The position numbers and the translations under genes were made by a program. From the IMG/VR virus record IMGVR_UViG_3300046170_000464, positions 16,499 through 80,498 of that record: a stretch of 64,000 bases of DNA; one strand, given 5' to 3'. A model generated the notes under the pieces. That model ran no database searches. It saw only the letters and a program-made list of their open reading frames with translations, and was not told where the DNA came from. Below, piece after piece: positions 25,442 through 34,283 of the stretch; within the stretch, counting starts at the first letter, position 1, and each line of letters opens with the position of its first letter. The DNA comes from a virus.

Positions 25442-26954
25442 ATGGTAGTCCGCAGGCCGGTAGTTTTAGTTAGCGGTGCTCTCGCCGAGCTACCTTTTGG
25501 TGACAGTATTATCACCTCTGCTTCTGGCGGTCTTCTTACCGCAGGCAGTGGTTTAGTAGGTGGCGGTAATACAGATTCCACTATTCGTTTAGATGTAGCT
25601 TTTACAGCTCAACCAAGTGGTCTTATTTATGTAGGAAACGAGATTTCCGTCGATGGTGTTGCGCTTAAACGTTCTACAGACGCATTGGCCTCAGGCAATG
25701 CTGCCTTTATTAGATTCTACGAATGCATTAGCCTCCGGAAATGCAGCTTTATCTAATGCAGCCGTAGCTTTATCTTCTGGTAATGCTGGTCTAACAGAGG
25801 CTGCTATTGCGATTGCCTCTGGAAATGCAGCTTTAGAAGTTGCTGAGACAGCACTAAGTTCTGGTAATTCTTCTCTTCAGCTTGGCGAATACGCACTTGC
25901 TTCAGGAAATGCTGCCTTAGCAGACGCTGCTACTTCTCTTGCTTCTGGTAACGCGGCACTGCTTTTATCTGAAGAAGCACTTGCTTCAGGTAATGCAGCA
26001 TTAATCACCAACGTTCGTGCGCTTGCCTCGGGTAACGCAGCTCTGGAAGACGCTAATACAGCGTTGGCCTCTGGAAACGCAGGTCTTGCAGATGCTGTGG
26101 TAGCCGTTGTTTCTGGCAACGCATCTTTAACAGTTTCTGTCTCAGCTTTAGCTTCTGGTAATGCCGCATTAATAGATTCTGAGCAAGCTTTATCTTCTGG
26201 TATTGCTGCCGTTTCTCTAGCAAACTCAGCTCTTGCCTCTGGTAATGCGGGCTTAGCTGATTCTGCTGTTGCTCTTGCTTCAGGAAATGCTGCCCTCGTC
26301 GACTCCGCTGTCGCTCTTGCTTCAGGCAATGCAGCAGTCGTTCTTTCAAACACAGCTTTAGCTTCTGGTCAGGCTTCTCTAAACCTGGCAAACGTCGCAC
26401 TTGCGTCGGGTAATGCCGGTTTAGCTGTAGCTGAATCTGCTGCTGTATCTGGCAACGCGGCGATCAGTGTTTCTTTAAACGCACTTGCCTCTGGTAATGC
26501 TGGTCTGGCTGTAGCAGTACAAGCACAAGCTTCAGGTAACGCTGCTCTAGAAGATTTAGCAGGAGCTGCTGCTTCCGGTAATGCAGGTATCGCTCTTGCA
26601 CTTGCAGCCCAAGCTTCCGGCAATGCAGCCATTTCAGACGGGATCGTTGCTTTAGCTTCCGGTAACGCTGGATTAGTTCTTGCTGCTGCCGCTGCTGCAT
26701 CTGGTAACGCCGCAATCAGCGATTCAGCTATTGCTCAAGCTTCTGGCAACGCTGCCCTTGTGGTAGCTAATACTTCTCTAGCTTCAGGTAACGCAGCATT
26801 ATCAGTTTCTAGTACTGCACTAGCTTCTGGTAATGCTGGTTTGGTCATCGTGCCTGTAGCGCAAGCTTCTGGCAATGCCGCTCTCGCAGCTTATGCGGCG
26901 AACCCAGGCTTAAGTCAGGGCGCTGCAATCGGCTTAATTATCGCGCTTTCGTAA
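25442..26954 (+). CDS. Repeat tail fibre with 29 ASGNAAL units, frame broken near start
   Basis: ATG 25442 opens a frame with a fibre N-terminal domain (LLTAGSGLVGGGNTDSTIRL; LIYVGNEISVDGVALKRS) and the first repeat, then runs out of register at 25706. One base further on, the repeats continue without loss to TAA 26954. The repeat domain has 29 units of exactly 14 residues (consensus ALASGNAALxxAxx), ending NPGLSQGAAIGLIIALS. The fused product is about 504 residues. Two heptads per unit suggest a long trimeric rod; the receptor-binding part is not evident. Confidence 0.75.
25682..26900 (+). repeat. 42-bp coding tandem repeat array, 29 units
   Basis: The repeats encode ALASGNAALxxAxx at fixed 14-residue spacing. 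DNA identity between units is partial, with conserved GCTTCTGGTAATGC-type cores and varied codons, so selection acts on the protein. One extra base at 25706 is the only break in the 42-bp period. Confidence 0.85.
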
Positions 26955-26955
26955 A

Positions 26956-28466
26956 ATGACTCTGCGTAGAGGTCTCGTTTATTCCGGCGGTTTTATTGCC
27001 GAAAGCCATGACGATGACGTCATCCCAATTACTGGTGACTTAATCGCAGGTAGCGGCCTCGGTGGTCGTATTTTTACGCTCGGTCTAGCTAATTTTGTTC
27101 AAACTGATTTACCTGTAAATCCTTCTGGACTTTTATACACAGCTGACGGAAAACTAGGACTTGACGGTGCCGATTTAACTTTAGGTCTCACTGCAATTGC
27201 CTCTGGTAGTGCCGCTGTTTCTCTTGCAGTTACTGCCTTAGCTTCTGGAGAAGGAGCAGTCATTGAAGTCTGCCGAAGCTCAGGCTTCAGGTAACGCTTC
27301 TATTGCTACTTCTTTAAGTGCTCAAAGTATCGCAAACAACGCTTTAGCTTCTGGTTTCGAAGCTCAGGCATCTGGTGATGCAAGTTTATCTCTCAACACT
27401 GAAGCACTTGCATCTGGTATAGATGCTCTTGTTGATACTGCAGTCGCTACATCTTCTGGGCAACAAGGACTAGTCAAAGCAAATATTGCAGCTGCTTCTG
27501 GATTTGCAGCAGAGTTCAGAGCAAGTTCAGCTCAGGCTTCTGGCAACGCTGCTTTATTTAATAATCAGTCTGCAATCGCTTCTGGATCAAGTGCGGTTGT
27601 AAATTCAGCGTCTGCTATAGCTTCTGGTGCTGCGTCTGTTCAAGTAAGTGCGGTAGCAATTGCTTCTGGAACTGCAGCGATTATTGACTCATCAATTGCT
27701 TTAGCTTCTGGTAATGCAGCTTTAGCCGACTCTTCAATTGCGTTTGCGTCTGGTAGTGCCGCATCTACTGCAGCTACTGAGGCACTGGCTTCGGGAAACG
27801 CAGCAGTTGTTCAAGCAAATCAAGCTACTTCCTCAGGTAATTTTGCTCTCGCTAACAGTGTCGAGGCTTTAGATAGAGCTTCTGATGCAGTTGTCAAATC
27901 AATCTTTGCTATTTTTCTGCACGACGAAGCAGTTGAAACCTCAGACACAGCCATTGCTTCGGGGTTAGCTGGTGAAGCTATTGCACCGACGGCTATTGCT
28001 TCCGGTGATGCCGTTCATGCTCCTGCTGCAGTTGCTTTGGCTTCCGGAAATGCAGCCTTAGCTCTTATTCCTGAGATTACTGCTTCTGGTAACTCTTCTA
28101 TAACAGTTGCTCTTGTAGCCGAGGCTTCAGGTAACGCAGCGCTATCTCTTTCTTTCAAGGCCAAAGCATCTGGTGATGCAAGTATCTCAGAATCACTTAC
28201 TTCCATATCCGTTGCTAACACTGCAATTGTCAGTGGTGTGGCAGCAATTGCTACGTCTGCTACAGCAACGACTAGTGGTGTCTTATCAGTTACTCAAGCC
28301 GATAGAGCGATTGTTTCTGGAGTCAGAAGCCCAAGCTTCTGGTAACGCTTTAATCTTCGACGGTAACCAAGCACTTGCTTCTGGTAACGCTGCTTTGACT
28401 TTGATCATAAATAATCCTCCAGTAGACCAAGAACAGATGATCGGATTAATAATGGCGCTCTCTTAA
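26956..28466 (+). CDS. Second repeat tail fibre, frame broken twice
   Basis: ATG 26956 starts 1 nt after the first fibre's stop. The N-terminal domain again has GDLIAGSGLGGRIFTLGLAN and SGLLYTADGKLGLDGADLTL. Repeats of the ASGN type follow, less regular than in the first fibre, with 14-residue units, some 7-residue half units (ALASGFE) and a non-repeat insert (AIFLHDEAVE). The frame shifts by +1 at 27262 (GTC a TTG) and again at 28325 (GTC a GAA), and ends QMIGLIMALS at 28466. The fused product is about 503 residues. Confidence 0.75.
27193..28412 (+). repeat. Coding ASGN repeats of the second fibre
   Basis: Mostly 14-residue units related to those of the neighbouring fibre, with 7-residue half units near NALASGFEAQASG and at the end (AIVSGVEAQASG). 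The half-unit pattern lets both extra bases (27262, 28325) be placed with confidence. Confidence 0.75.
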
Positions 28467-28520
28467 ATATTTCTAGCTAATCAGCTATAATTAATTTATC
28501 TACGGCCACCTGGAAGTCGA

Positions 28521-28841
28521 ATGGCTACCTTCTATAACAAAGTTGTTAAAAATGTAGATACGGGGAAGATTGCAGTATTTCAATCTACTTCTGACAGCAC
28601 GATCGTCTTGAGTATTCTCGTTGCAAATACCACCGGTTCTACTTCTGCTGATGTAACTGTACAGCAAGACAATTCAGCAAATGGTCTAGAAGCTTACTTA
28701 GCTCGTACAATTCCTGTACCAGCTCAAAGTAATCTTGATGTAATTTCAAACAAGTTTATTATTCCTAGCGGCAAAAAAATAGCTGTTCAATCTACAGTTA
28801 GTGGAAGTATGGATACGATCGTCTCTTATGTAGAGGTCTAA
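28521..28841 (+). CDS. Fibre-locus structural protein
   Basis: A 106-residue beta-rich protein (MATFYNKVVKNVDTGKIAVF; TIPVPAQSNLDVISNKFIIP). It resembles small cyanophage structural proteins placed beside fibres; a fibre-attachment or chaperone role is inferred. It starts 54 nt after the second repeat fibre. Confidence 0.6.
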   Translation: MATFYNKVVKNVDTGKIAVFQSTSDSTIVLSILVANTTGSTSADVTVQQDNSANGLEAYLARTIPVPAQSNLDVISNKFIIPSGKKIAVQSTVSGSMDTIVSYVEV

Positions 28842-28843
28842 AA

Positions 28844-29629
28844 ATGGAAATTAAAAATTGGACTTCTGCTTTATTTACTAAAGAAGGCAGTGACCCAGCT
28901 TATCTTCCAGAAATTTTTTTCTTACCTGACGGTGACGCTAGGCGTAGTAAATCATGTTTATTAAGTGATATAACAGCAGCTGGGTACATTGGACCTATCG
29001 ATCAACCTCCATTTTCTTCTGTAGGTCAGATAGTAACTTGGGATAGTGTTAATTCAAACTGGGTTGTAACTACAGTTAGTTCTACCGTTGACCCTGATTT
29101 TGAAAATAGTGAGGTTGTTCAGTATTTAAGTTCAGAACTTCGACTTTCTACTGTCGTCACGGATGGAAAACTTTCTCCTTCCTCCAAAAGAGAGCTGTGG
29201 TTGTATCAGGGTAAAATTCGTGAGTTATTAGCAGATAAGGCTGCTGAAGGAGGTAAAATCTCTTGGGGTGAAACACCCTTACGTCCTGAGTCGTTAGTTA
29301 GTTTGTCATTTGCTCAAGAACGAGCAGAAAATTTTATAAACATCGAGCCACAATCTCGAACAGATTATGAAGATTATGGTTTAATTTTTGTTCCTTCTGG
29401 TGTTGAAGCTGAACTTTTACCTTCAATCCCAGCTGATTGGACAAAAGGTTCGGGGTCTCTTCCAAAAGATTTAGTTAATAGAAATTATTTTATCCCAGAA
29501 AATTACTGCATTTCTGATGCTGATTTTAATATTTCCGGTTACTACTATGTTGAAGAATCTAGTGTTTATAGCGATAGAGTAGCTGCTACGATAGAGCAGA
29601 ATCGTCTAGATAAAGCACCCGGAGCTTAA
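28844..29629 (+). CDS. Hypothetical fibre-locus protein
   Basis: A 261-residue protein starting 2 nt after the preceding stop. It has mixed alpha/beta composition, with FFLPDGDARRSKSCLLSDIT near the N terminus, WDSVNSNWVVTTVSST (a strand pair like those in phage fibres) and an acidic Tyr-rich C-terminal part. It lies 2 nt before a collar protein. Probably a minor tail component. Confidence 0.6.
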   Translation: MEIKNWTSALFTKEGSDPAYLPEIFFLPDGDARRSKSCLLSDITAAGYIGPIDQPPFSSVGQIVTWDSVNSNWVVTTVSSTVDPDFENSEVVQYLSSELRLSTVVTDGKLSPSSKRELWLYQGKIRELLADKAAEGGKISWGETPLRPESLVSLSFAQERAENFINIEPQSRTDYEDYGLIFVPSGVEAELLPSIPADWTKGSGSLPKDLVNRNYFIPENYCISDADFNISGYYYVEESSVYSDRVAATIEQNRLDKAPGA

Positions 29630-29631
29630 AT

Positions 29632-30696
29632 ATGGCAGGCGGTAACAGAAAAATTGGCGGTGCCACCGGTAATACCCCTTTTCCTACAGACAGTACGGGT
29701 AAAGGTTCTTGGTCCAGAGAAGAACAATATCGTTTTAAATTACGGGGGGAGTGGCCTGTTTTTCCTGTTGGAGAAATTGGTTTAAATACAGGAGAATACT
29801 TTTATGCTATTTCTAGTGGTGTAGTAACTGGTAGTGGTACTGAATTTATACCCGCTCATGGAGCTAACGTTTCAAGAACAACTGCTGAACCTCTTTTCCA
29901 AGTAATTGGTACAAATTTTGGTATTGGAGATGGAGCTGCTAATTTTGGGGTTCCTGATGTAAGTGATGATCTGGGTTATTTAAAACCAGATATTAATGTT
30001 GTCTCAGGGACTTATTCTTCTGGCACTTTGCCTCAGCATACTCACCAATTTTTTAAACCTCAATCTAATACACCGCGAAGACTTGACTATCGAGCTAACG
30101 AGACTCAGGCTTCTGGTTGGTGGAGTAGCTATGACGGATCTCTTAACAACGGACGTTTTAAAGAAACTGTTTGTTGTATAACTAATACTGAGATGGATTA
30201 CCCAGTGGGCTCCATTATTCAGATTATGTTACCTTGTTCACCAACACTTATTGCGACTCTTCTTCCTGACAACGTTGTCATTGCTAGTGGTCAGCCGATC
30301 AGTCGAACTACATACTCTAACTTATTTGGAAAAATTGGAACTGATTACGGTGTAGGAAACGGATCTACAACGTTTAATATTCCAGATTATCGAGGCGTCT
30401 TCATCCGTGGTATACAAGGATCTGACGGAGGACTACGAATACAGCCTTCTGGAGCAATCACGGGTAGTGGATATTTTGAGTCTGATTTTCATAGACATAG
30501 GCATAGAATTAACCAAACTTTATTTATCAACATCGTACAACAACAAACTCTTGACGGAGGCGCACCTATCGATCCTTTCGGAGAAGCTTATGGCCCTCCA
30601 TCTTCATTAGCATCAAATATTGGTGGTGCAGTTGAAAATAGACCACCTAATATAACAGCATTGAACTGTGTTGTTATTGACACTTTCGCTATTTAA
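29632..30696 (+). CDS. Tail collar domain protein (two collar domains)
   Basis: A 354-residue protein. The second half carries a clear phage tail-collar domain: ISRTTYSNLFGKIGTDYGVG, then NGSTTFNIPDYRGVFIRG. An earlier, weaker copy (VSRTTAEPLFQVIGTNFGIG, then FGVPDVSDDLG) lies about residues 80-115. His-rich loops (LPQHTHQF; DFHRHRHRINQ) could bind metal, as seen in other fibre tips. It is probably a receptor-binding or short-fibre protein. Confidence 0.85.
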   Translation: MAGGNRKIGGATGNTPFPTDSTGKGSWSREEQYRFKLRGEWPVFPVGEIGLNTGEYFYAISSGVVTGSGTEFIPAHGANVSRTTAEPLFQVIGTNFGIGDGAANFGVPDVSDDLGYLKPDINVVSGTYSSGTLPQHTHQFFKPQSNTPRRLDYRANETQASGWWSSYDGSLNNGRFKETVCCITNTEMDYPVGSIIQIMLPCSPTLIATLLPDNVVIASGQPISRTTYSNLFGKIGTDYGVGNGSTTFNIPDYRGVFIRGIQGSDGGLRIQPSGAITGSGYFESDFHRHRHRINQTLFINIVQQQTLDGGAPIDPFGEAYGPPSSLASNIGGAVENRPPNITALNCVVIDTFAI

Positions 30697-30698
30697 CT

Positions 30699-31250
30699 AT
30701 GATTGGTCACATCACCTATTCTGCTGTTAATAAAGGTACATCCTTTGTTTCTGCTACAGGAGCAACTTATGTGCTGATGAATAATCAGACAATAAGCCGA
30801 ACGTCCTTCCCTAACTTATCTGTATACTGGGCTATAGGCTCTTTCGGTTCTACTGCAACCGAAATGGTTATTCCCGATATATCGTATTGTCAATTACGAG
30901 GTGTTGATTTAGGTCGGGGCGCTGATCCAGATAGGGCAGATAGAGTATCTATTTCTGGTATTCTTCCTTCGGGTGAGCAGACAGGCAGTTTTCAGGCTGG
31001 ACAGATGTTGTCACATGTTCATGTTTCTGGCACAGGTGCAAGTGGATTCCATGGTTTTGGACCTAATCCTATTTGCCCCTCAAACCAGTACACGCCTTGT
31101 GGCCCACTGACGCTTACAGAAGTAACAAGTACGAATATTCCATACTATAGTCCTGATCACGGGACTAATATTCACACGTCAGGCACTACAGCTAATTGTT
31201 TTGAAGTAGGTGGTGTTACTTGTTTTCCTTATATTTGTGTAGCTGTATAA
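30699..31250 (+). CDS. Tail collar-like protein
   Basis: A 183-residue protein starting 2 nt after the previous stop. It has a single collar motif (TISRTSFPNLSVYWAIGSFG, then MVIPDISYCQLRGVDLG) and a Cys/Gly-rich C-terminal domain (NPICPSNQYTPCGPL; CFEVGGVTCFPYICVAV). It is the last gene of the fibre block and probably the outermost tip or a partner of the upstream collar protein. Confidence 0.75.
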   Translation: MIGHITYSAVNKGTSFVSATGATYVLMNNQTISRTSFPNLSVYWAIGSFGSTATEMVIPDISYCQLRGVDLGRGADPDRADRVSISGILPSGEQTGSFQAGQMLSHVHVSGTGASGFHGFGPNPICPSNQYTPCGPLTLTEVTSTNIPYYSPDHGTNIHTSGTTANCFEVGGVTCFPYICVAV

Positions 31251-31252
31251 AT

Positions 31253-31894
31253 TTACCTAAGCCATGTAACAAGAGCATATCGTGTGCCTTTAGTTACTGG
31301 TAATGCTTGATGAGGGTACATCCAGTTAGATGGAAAAAATATTCCAGTTCCTTTTTTTTGCTCAATTTTTACTGAATTATTAAAAAAAGATAAACCACCA
31401 TCTTCAAAATCATCGTTAAGTTGTACTGAGCAGCTCACTTTTCTATTTATTCCTTCTAATTCTGTGCCTTTGTTGTCGTTAGCATATAACTCATCTATAT
31501 GCTCCTTAAAAACACAGCCTTCGGAGTATTTAAGTATTGAATAACCCTCGTCGTATGTAAATTGTAAGTGTAGATATTGATCAACATATTTATGAGCACC
31601 ATGTGTAATTTGTTCAAATATTTTATTATCCATACTTTTTATTTTTTGAGAAAGGGGTAAATTAGATAACCAAATTTCTTCACTTGTTCTTACATCTTCT
31701 ACAACAACGTCGCTAGATACATAATCAACTTCGTTATATTTTTCAGGATTTATTTTTGGGTGGTTTACTCCGGATCGCACCCATGAATCTCCGTAATCTG
31801 TTTCTAAAGTTTCAATAATTTCGTCACATAAATCTTCTGAAAATAAACCGTGTTGAATATTTATAAATTCTTGTAAATTTTTATCACTGTACAT
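31253..31894 (-). CDS. 2-oxoglutarate/Fe(II) oxygenase (prolyl hydroxylase-like)
   Basis: A 213-residue protein. The metal-binding HxD is EHIDEL (His 132, Asp 134); the distal His is in MYPHQAL (195), and GTRYALVTWLR supplies the 2-oxoglutarate-binding Arg (205). The core strands include CSVQLNDDFEDGGLSFF. It fits the prolyl 4-hydroxylase-like family common in cyanophages, where targets are mostly unknown. It sits tail-to-tail with the collar gene. Confidence 0.88.
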   Translation of the reverse strand: MYSDKNLQEFINIQHGLFSEDLCDEIIETLETDYGDSWVRSGVNHPKINPEKYNEVDYVSSDVVVEDVRTSEEIWLSNLPLSQKIKSMDNKIFEQITHGAHKYVDQYLHLQFTYDEGYSILKYSEGCVFKEHIDELYANDNKGTELEGINRKVSCSVQLNDDFEDGGLSFFNNSVKIEQKKGTGIFFPSNWMYPHQALPVTKGTRYALVTWLR

Positions 31895-31960
31895 ATTTAT
31901 TTTTAAGCTAGCTGTTTTTTACAGTAGACATGTTACCATACTATTTAGGAATGTCTAAAA

Positions 31961-32533
31961 ATGCAACAGACTAAACCATATGAGTATATGCTTGTTGAGG
32001 ACTTTTTTACTCAAGAAGAACTAAGCGTTGTCTGGGATGATTTAGCGATTACATTTGCTCGATCTTTGTGGCAACCACGGTCCTTAGGACAGAATGAACC
32101 TAGCATGGTCTCTAGGTCTGGTTTATTTCTTGATAAAGAAAACAATCATTTACTGCAGGGTGTTACTAAATCAGTAGACAAATTATTTGACGGTTACACC
32201 AGCACATTTGCTGAAATGTGTTTCGCTAACTATCCGGTTATTAACACTAATCGTCACTCTATGTTATGTAGTCTTTATACAAATACTGGATTCTACAAAA
32301 AACACAGAGATACTTCGGTTACGTCTGCTTTGATTTGGTTATGTAAAGAACCTAAATCTTTTACAGGCGGTGATTTAATTCTTCATGATTTAGACGAAAC
32401 AATACCCTTCAAAAATAACACAATGATAATGTTTCCAAGTCAGGCGTTTCACGAAGTAACTCCTGTAGTAATGGACGAGTCTTTAAGTGCAATAGAAGGA
32501 AGAATTTGCTTATCTATATTTATGTCTAATTAA
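31961..32533 (+). CDS. 2-oxoglutarate/Fe(II) oxygenase
   Basis: A 190-residue protein. HxD is KKHRDTS (His 115, Asp 117); the distal His is in AFHEVTP (164), and EGRICLSIF gives the Arg (181). FTGGDLILHD is the typical middle strand. It is transcribed divergently from the first oxygenase. All required residues are present; substrate unknown, possibly fibre proteins or host targets. Confidence 0.88.
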   Translation: MQQTKPYEYMLVEDFFTQEELSVVWDDLAITFARSLWQPRSLGQNEPSMVSRSGLFLDKENNHLLQGVTKSVDKLFDGYTSTFAEMCFANYPVINTNRHSMLCSLYTNTGFYKKHRDTSVTSALIWLCKEPKSFTGGDLILHDLDETIPFKNNTMIMFPSQAFHEVTPVVMDESLSAIEGRICLSIFMSN

Positions 32534-32592
32534 CTCTGCTTTACTTTTAACTAAACATACGACTAAGCTATAGGTAAATCGCACCATTAATT

Positions 32593-33000
32593 TTGGTCGG
32601 TTCGGAACTTGAGCTTGTATTCAATCTCCAATGTTTACAGAAAAAGTCTGCTAGAAAACGGTTCCGACGAAGCATTTTGGACGACTGGCCCGAGTGTGCT
32701 TATTGTGCTCGCCATAACCCCACTACTCTCGACCATGTTGTGCCCCGAGCTGGGGGAGGTCTACACACCCGAAACAACTTAATCGGGGCTTGTGGTGCTT
32801 GTAATCTAGAAAAATCAGACTCACCTTGGTTTGAGTGGTATCGGGGTCAAATTTTTTGGACTTCGGAAAGAGAAGACAAAATTTTAAAGTGGATTAACCA
32901 ACCTGATCCCGATAGTATTTCACCCATATGGGCTCAAAAATCAAGCGAAGAAATTCTTGCTTTACCTACAGCTGTTAATCTTACTTTGGTTAATCTATAA
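32593..33000 (+). CDS. HNH endonuclease
   Basis: A 135-residue protein, TTG start at 32593 with no better candidate seen. The HNH domain is compact: CAYCARHN, then TTLDHVVPRAGGGLHTRNN and GACGACNLEKSD, with two zinc C-x-x-C pairs around the DH catalytic pair. Small free-standing HNH genes of this kind are either homing endonucleases or packaging nucleases; placement between oxygenases suggests a homing type. It overlaps the convergent gene by 11 nt. Confidence 0.82.
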   Translation: MVGSELELVFNLQCLQKKSARKRFRRSILDDWPECAYCARHNPTTLDHVVPRAGGGLHTRNNLIGACGACNLEKSDSPWFEWYRGQIFWTSEREDKILKWINQPDPDSISPIWAQKSSEEILALPTAVNLTLVNL

Positions 33001-33571
33001 ATATTTCTGGTTCAATTAAACTATACCAACCAGTCATTATGTATTTTTTTTCTGTTTTAGAAATAACTCCTCTGTGAGCGTGAGTAAAAGACGGAGGCCA
33101 AATAAGCAGTTTTCCCTCTACAGCTTTTTCTTTTAAACCTAAATATACAAATTCTGTTTCTCCTTCGTCTTCGACGGTGTTTAAATAAATCATCCAAGTC
33201 AAAAATCTTTTACAGGTTCGTAACGATTCGTTTTCAAAATGCGTTGACTTATACCCACCTGCAGGAGGAGTATATTTTTGAATATTAAAGTCTTCTATAA
33301 GTCCAAAATCAGCCTCTTTAATTATTGGAAATTCTTCTGAATATTTTTTAACACCGTCCCATAAAAAGTTTAATAAGTTAACCATGCACGGTATCTGAGA
33401 ACCATTTTTTAAGGAAATAGATATGTCCAATGACTCTTTAATTTTTTTGTTAACTCCTCCAGATATGCGCCCTTCAGCTGCGTGGCTACTCTCATTATCT
33501 TCAAACCACTGTATCACTTCAGTGCACTTTACATTACTCGGTGCGTTGTAACGTCTGATAAAATTTTCCAA
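32990..33571 (-). CDS. 2-oxoglutarate/Fe(II) oxygenase with HxE motif
   Basis: A 193-residue protein. The motif is STHFENES, so the metal site reads H-x-E (His 111, Glu 113) rather than H-x-D. RFLTWMIYLNTVEDEGETEF is the core strand region, the distal His is in FTHAHRGV, and Lys in EKKYIMTGWY can bind 2-oxoglutarate as in prolyl 4-hydroxylases. It is the third such enzyme within 2.4 kb. The Glu substitution may weaken or alter activity. Confidence 0.8.
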   Translation of the reverse strand: MENFIRRYNAPSNVKCTEVIQWFEDNESSHAAEGRISGGVNKKIKESLDISISLKNGSQIPCMVNLLNFLWDGVKKYSEEFPIIKEADFGLIEDFNIQKYTPPAGGYKSTHFENESLRTCKRFLTWMIYLNTVEDEGETEFVYLGLKEKAVEGKLLIWPPSFTHAHRGVISKTEKKYIMTGWYSLIEPEIFID

Positions 33572-33577
33572 AATAAT

Positions 33578-33775
33578 CTATAAAATTACACCGCAGTTAC
33601 GAGGTCCACTACGGCGTATCTGTGACTTTAATTTTTTCTTGTAATTTATATTTTCTTTCTTATTTATCCATGTATCTTCGTTTAGTGTCTTTATCAAATC
33701 GTTAGTCTCTTTGCAGCTAAGAAATCCCTCAGGTACACCCGCTGACAAGAATAAAACCAACATCAACGACGTCAT
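33578..33775 (-). CDS. Small secreted protein
   Basis: A 65-residue protein with a signal-like start (MTSLMLVLFLSAGVPEG) and a short mature part with two cysteines and a basic stretch (NYKKKLKSQIRRSGPRNCGV). Its start overlaps the stop of the upstream membrane gene by 4 nt. The pairing with a membrane protein suggests a lysis-related or envelope role; no family recognised. Confidence 0.55.
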   Translation of the reverse strand: MTSLMLVLFLSAGVPEGFLSCKETNDLIKTLNEDTWINKKENINYKKKLKSQIRRSGPRNCGVIL

Positions 33776-33948
33776 TTTTTAGCAACCTTAGTAACAATAC
33801 CGGCGATCATCTCAATAATTTTGTAAAATTTTGCGTAAATTTCGTCGTCTTTAGGAGTTGGGGTCATGTTGACAATAGCCAACGCAAGTAGATGAGCTGC
33901 ACCAGCGATTCCGACGATACTAGACCAGTTTTCTAGTAGGAAAGACAT
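33772..33948 (-). CDS. Small membrane protein
   Basis: From ATG 33948 this is 58 residues (MSFLLENWSSIVGIAGAAHL). One membrane helix is followed by TPTPKDDEIYAKFYKIIE and a second weakly hydrophobic helix ending VTKVAKK. This layout recurs in small phage membrane proteins; a holin-like function is possible but unproven. It is coupled to the secreted gene downstream. Confidence 0.6.
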   Translation of the reverse strand: MSFLLENWSSIVGIAGAAHLLALAIVNMTPTPKDDEIYAKFYKIIEMIAGIVTKVAKK

Positions 33949-33995
33949 GATAAAAAGTCGATACAATATAAATATACTCCCAGAATTCTAAATCG

Positions 33996-34283
33996 ATGCC
34001 TGCCATTCTCGAGGACGCAGTCAAGTCAATTATGAAAGACAACCCCGATATGAAAGAGGGGGCTGCCTACGCGATTGCTACAAAAACTCTTCAAAAATCT
34101 GGAGATCTAAAAGACGGAACCGTGCAAGCGACTGAAAAAGGCAAGCGCCGTGGTGAGATGAGCAAGGCTACTCGTGCGAAAACGCGAGCTGAGAAATACA
34201 AGATTGAGCGTGAAAAAGAACGTAAAGGTGAAGCAAAGTCGCGCGGTGGTCGTGATGAGCGGAGCACCAGCGGAAGGCTCTAA
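33996..34283 (+). CDS. Basic, helical small protein
   Basis: A 95-residue protein. An N-terminal helical part (LEDAVKSIMKDNPDMKEGAA, then YAIATKTLQKSG) leads into a strongly basic tail (KRRGEMSKATRAKTRAEKYK). The next gene starts directly after its stop. Similar proteins occur in cyanophage virion clusters; DNA binding is likely from charge. Confidence 0.65.
   Translation: MPAILEDAVKSIMKDNPDMKEGAAYAIATKTLQKSGDLKDGTVQATEKGKRRGEMSKATRAKTRAEKYKIEREKERKGEAKSRGGRDERSTSGRL

Noticed and set aside
25877-26715. Several long minus-strand open frames opposite the repeat fibre
   Set aside because: They mirror the 42-bp repeat; their Pro/Glu/Ala or Gln/Arg repeats are antisense shadows.
25682-26900. Regular direct repeats resembling a CRISPR array
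   Set aside because: The period is 42 bp, there is no distinct spacer, and the reading frame continues through as a fibre protein.
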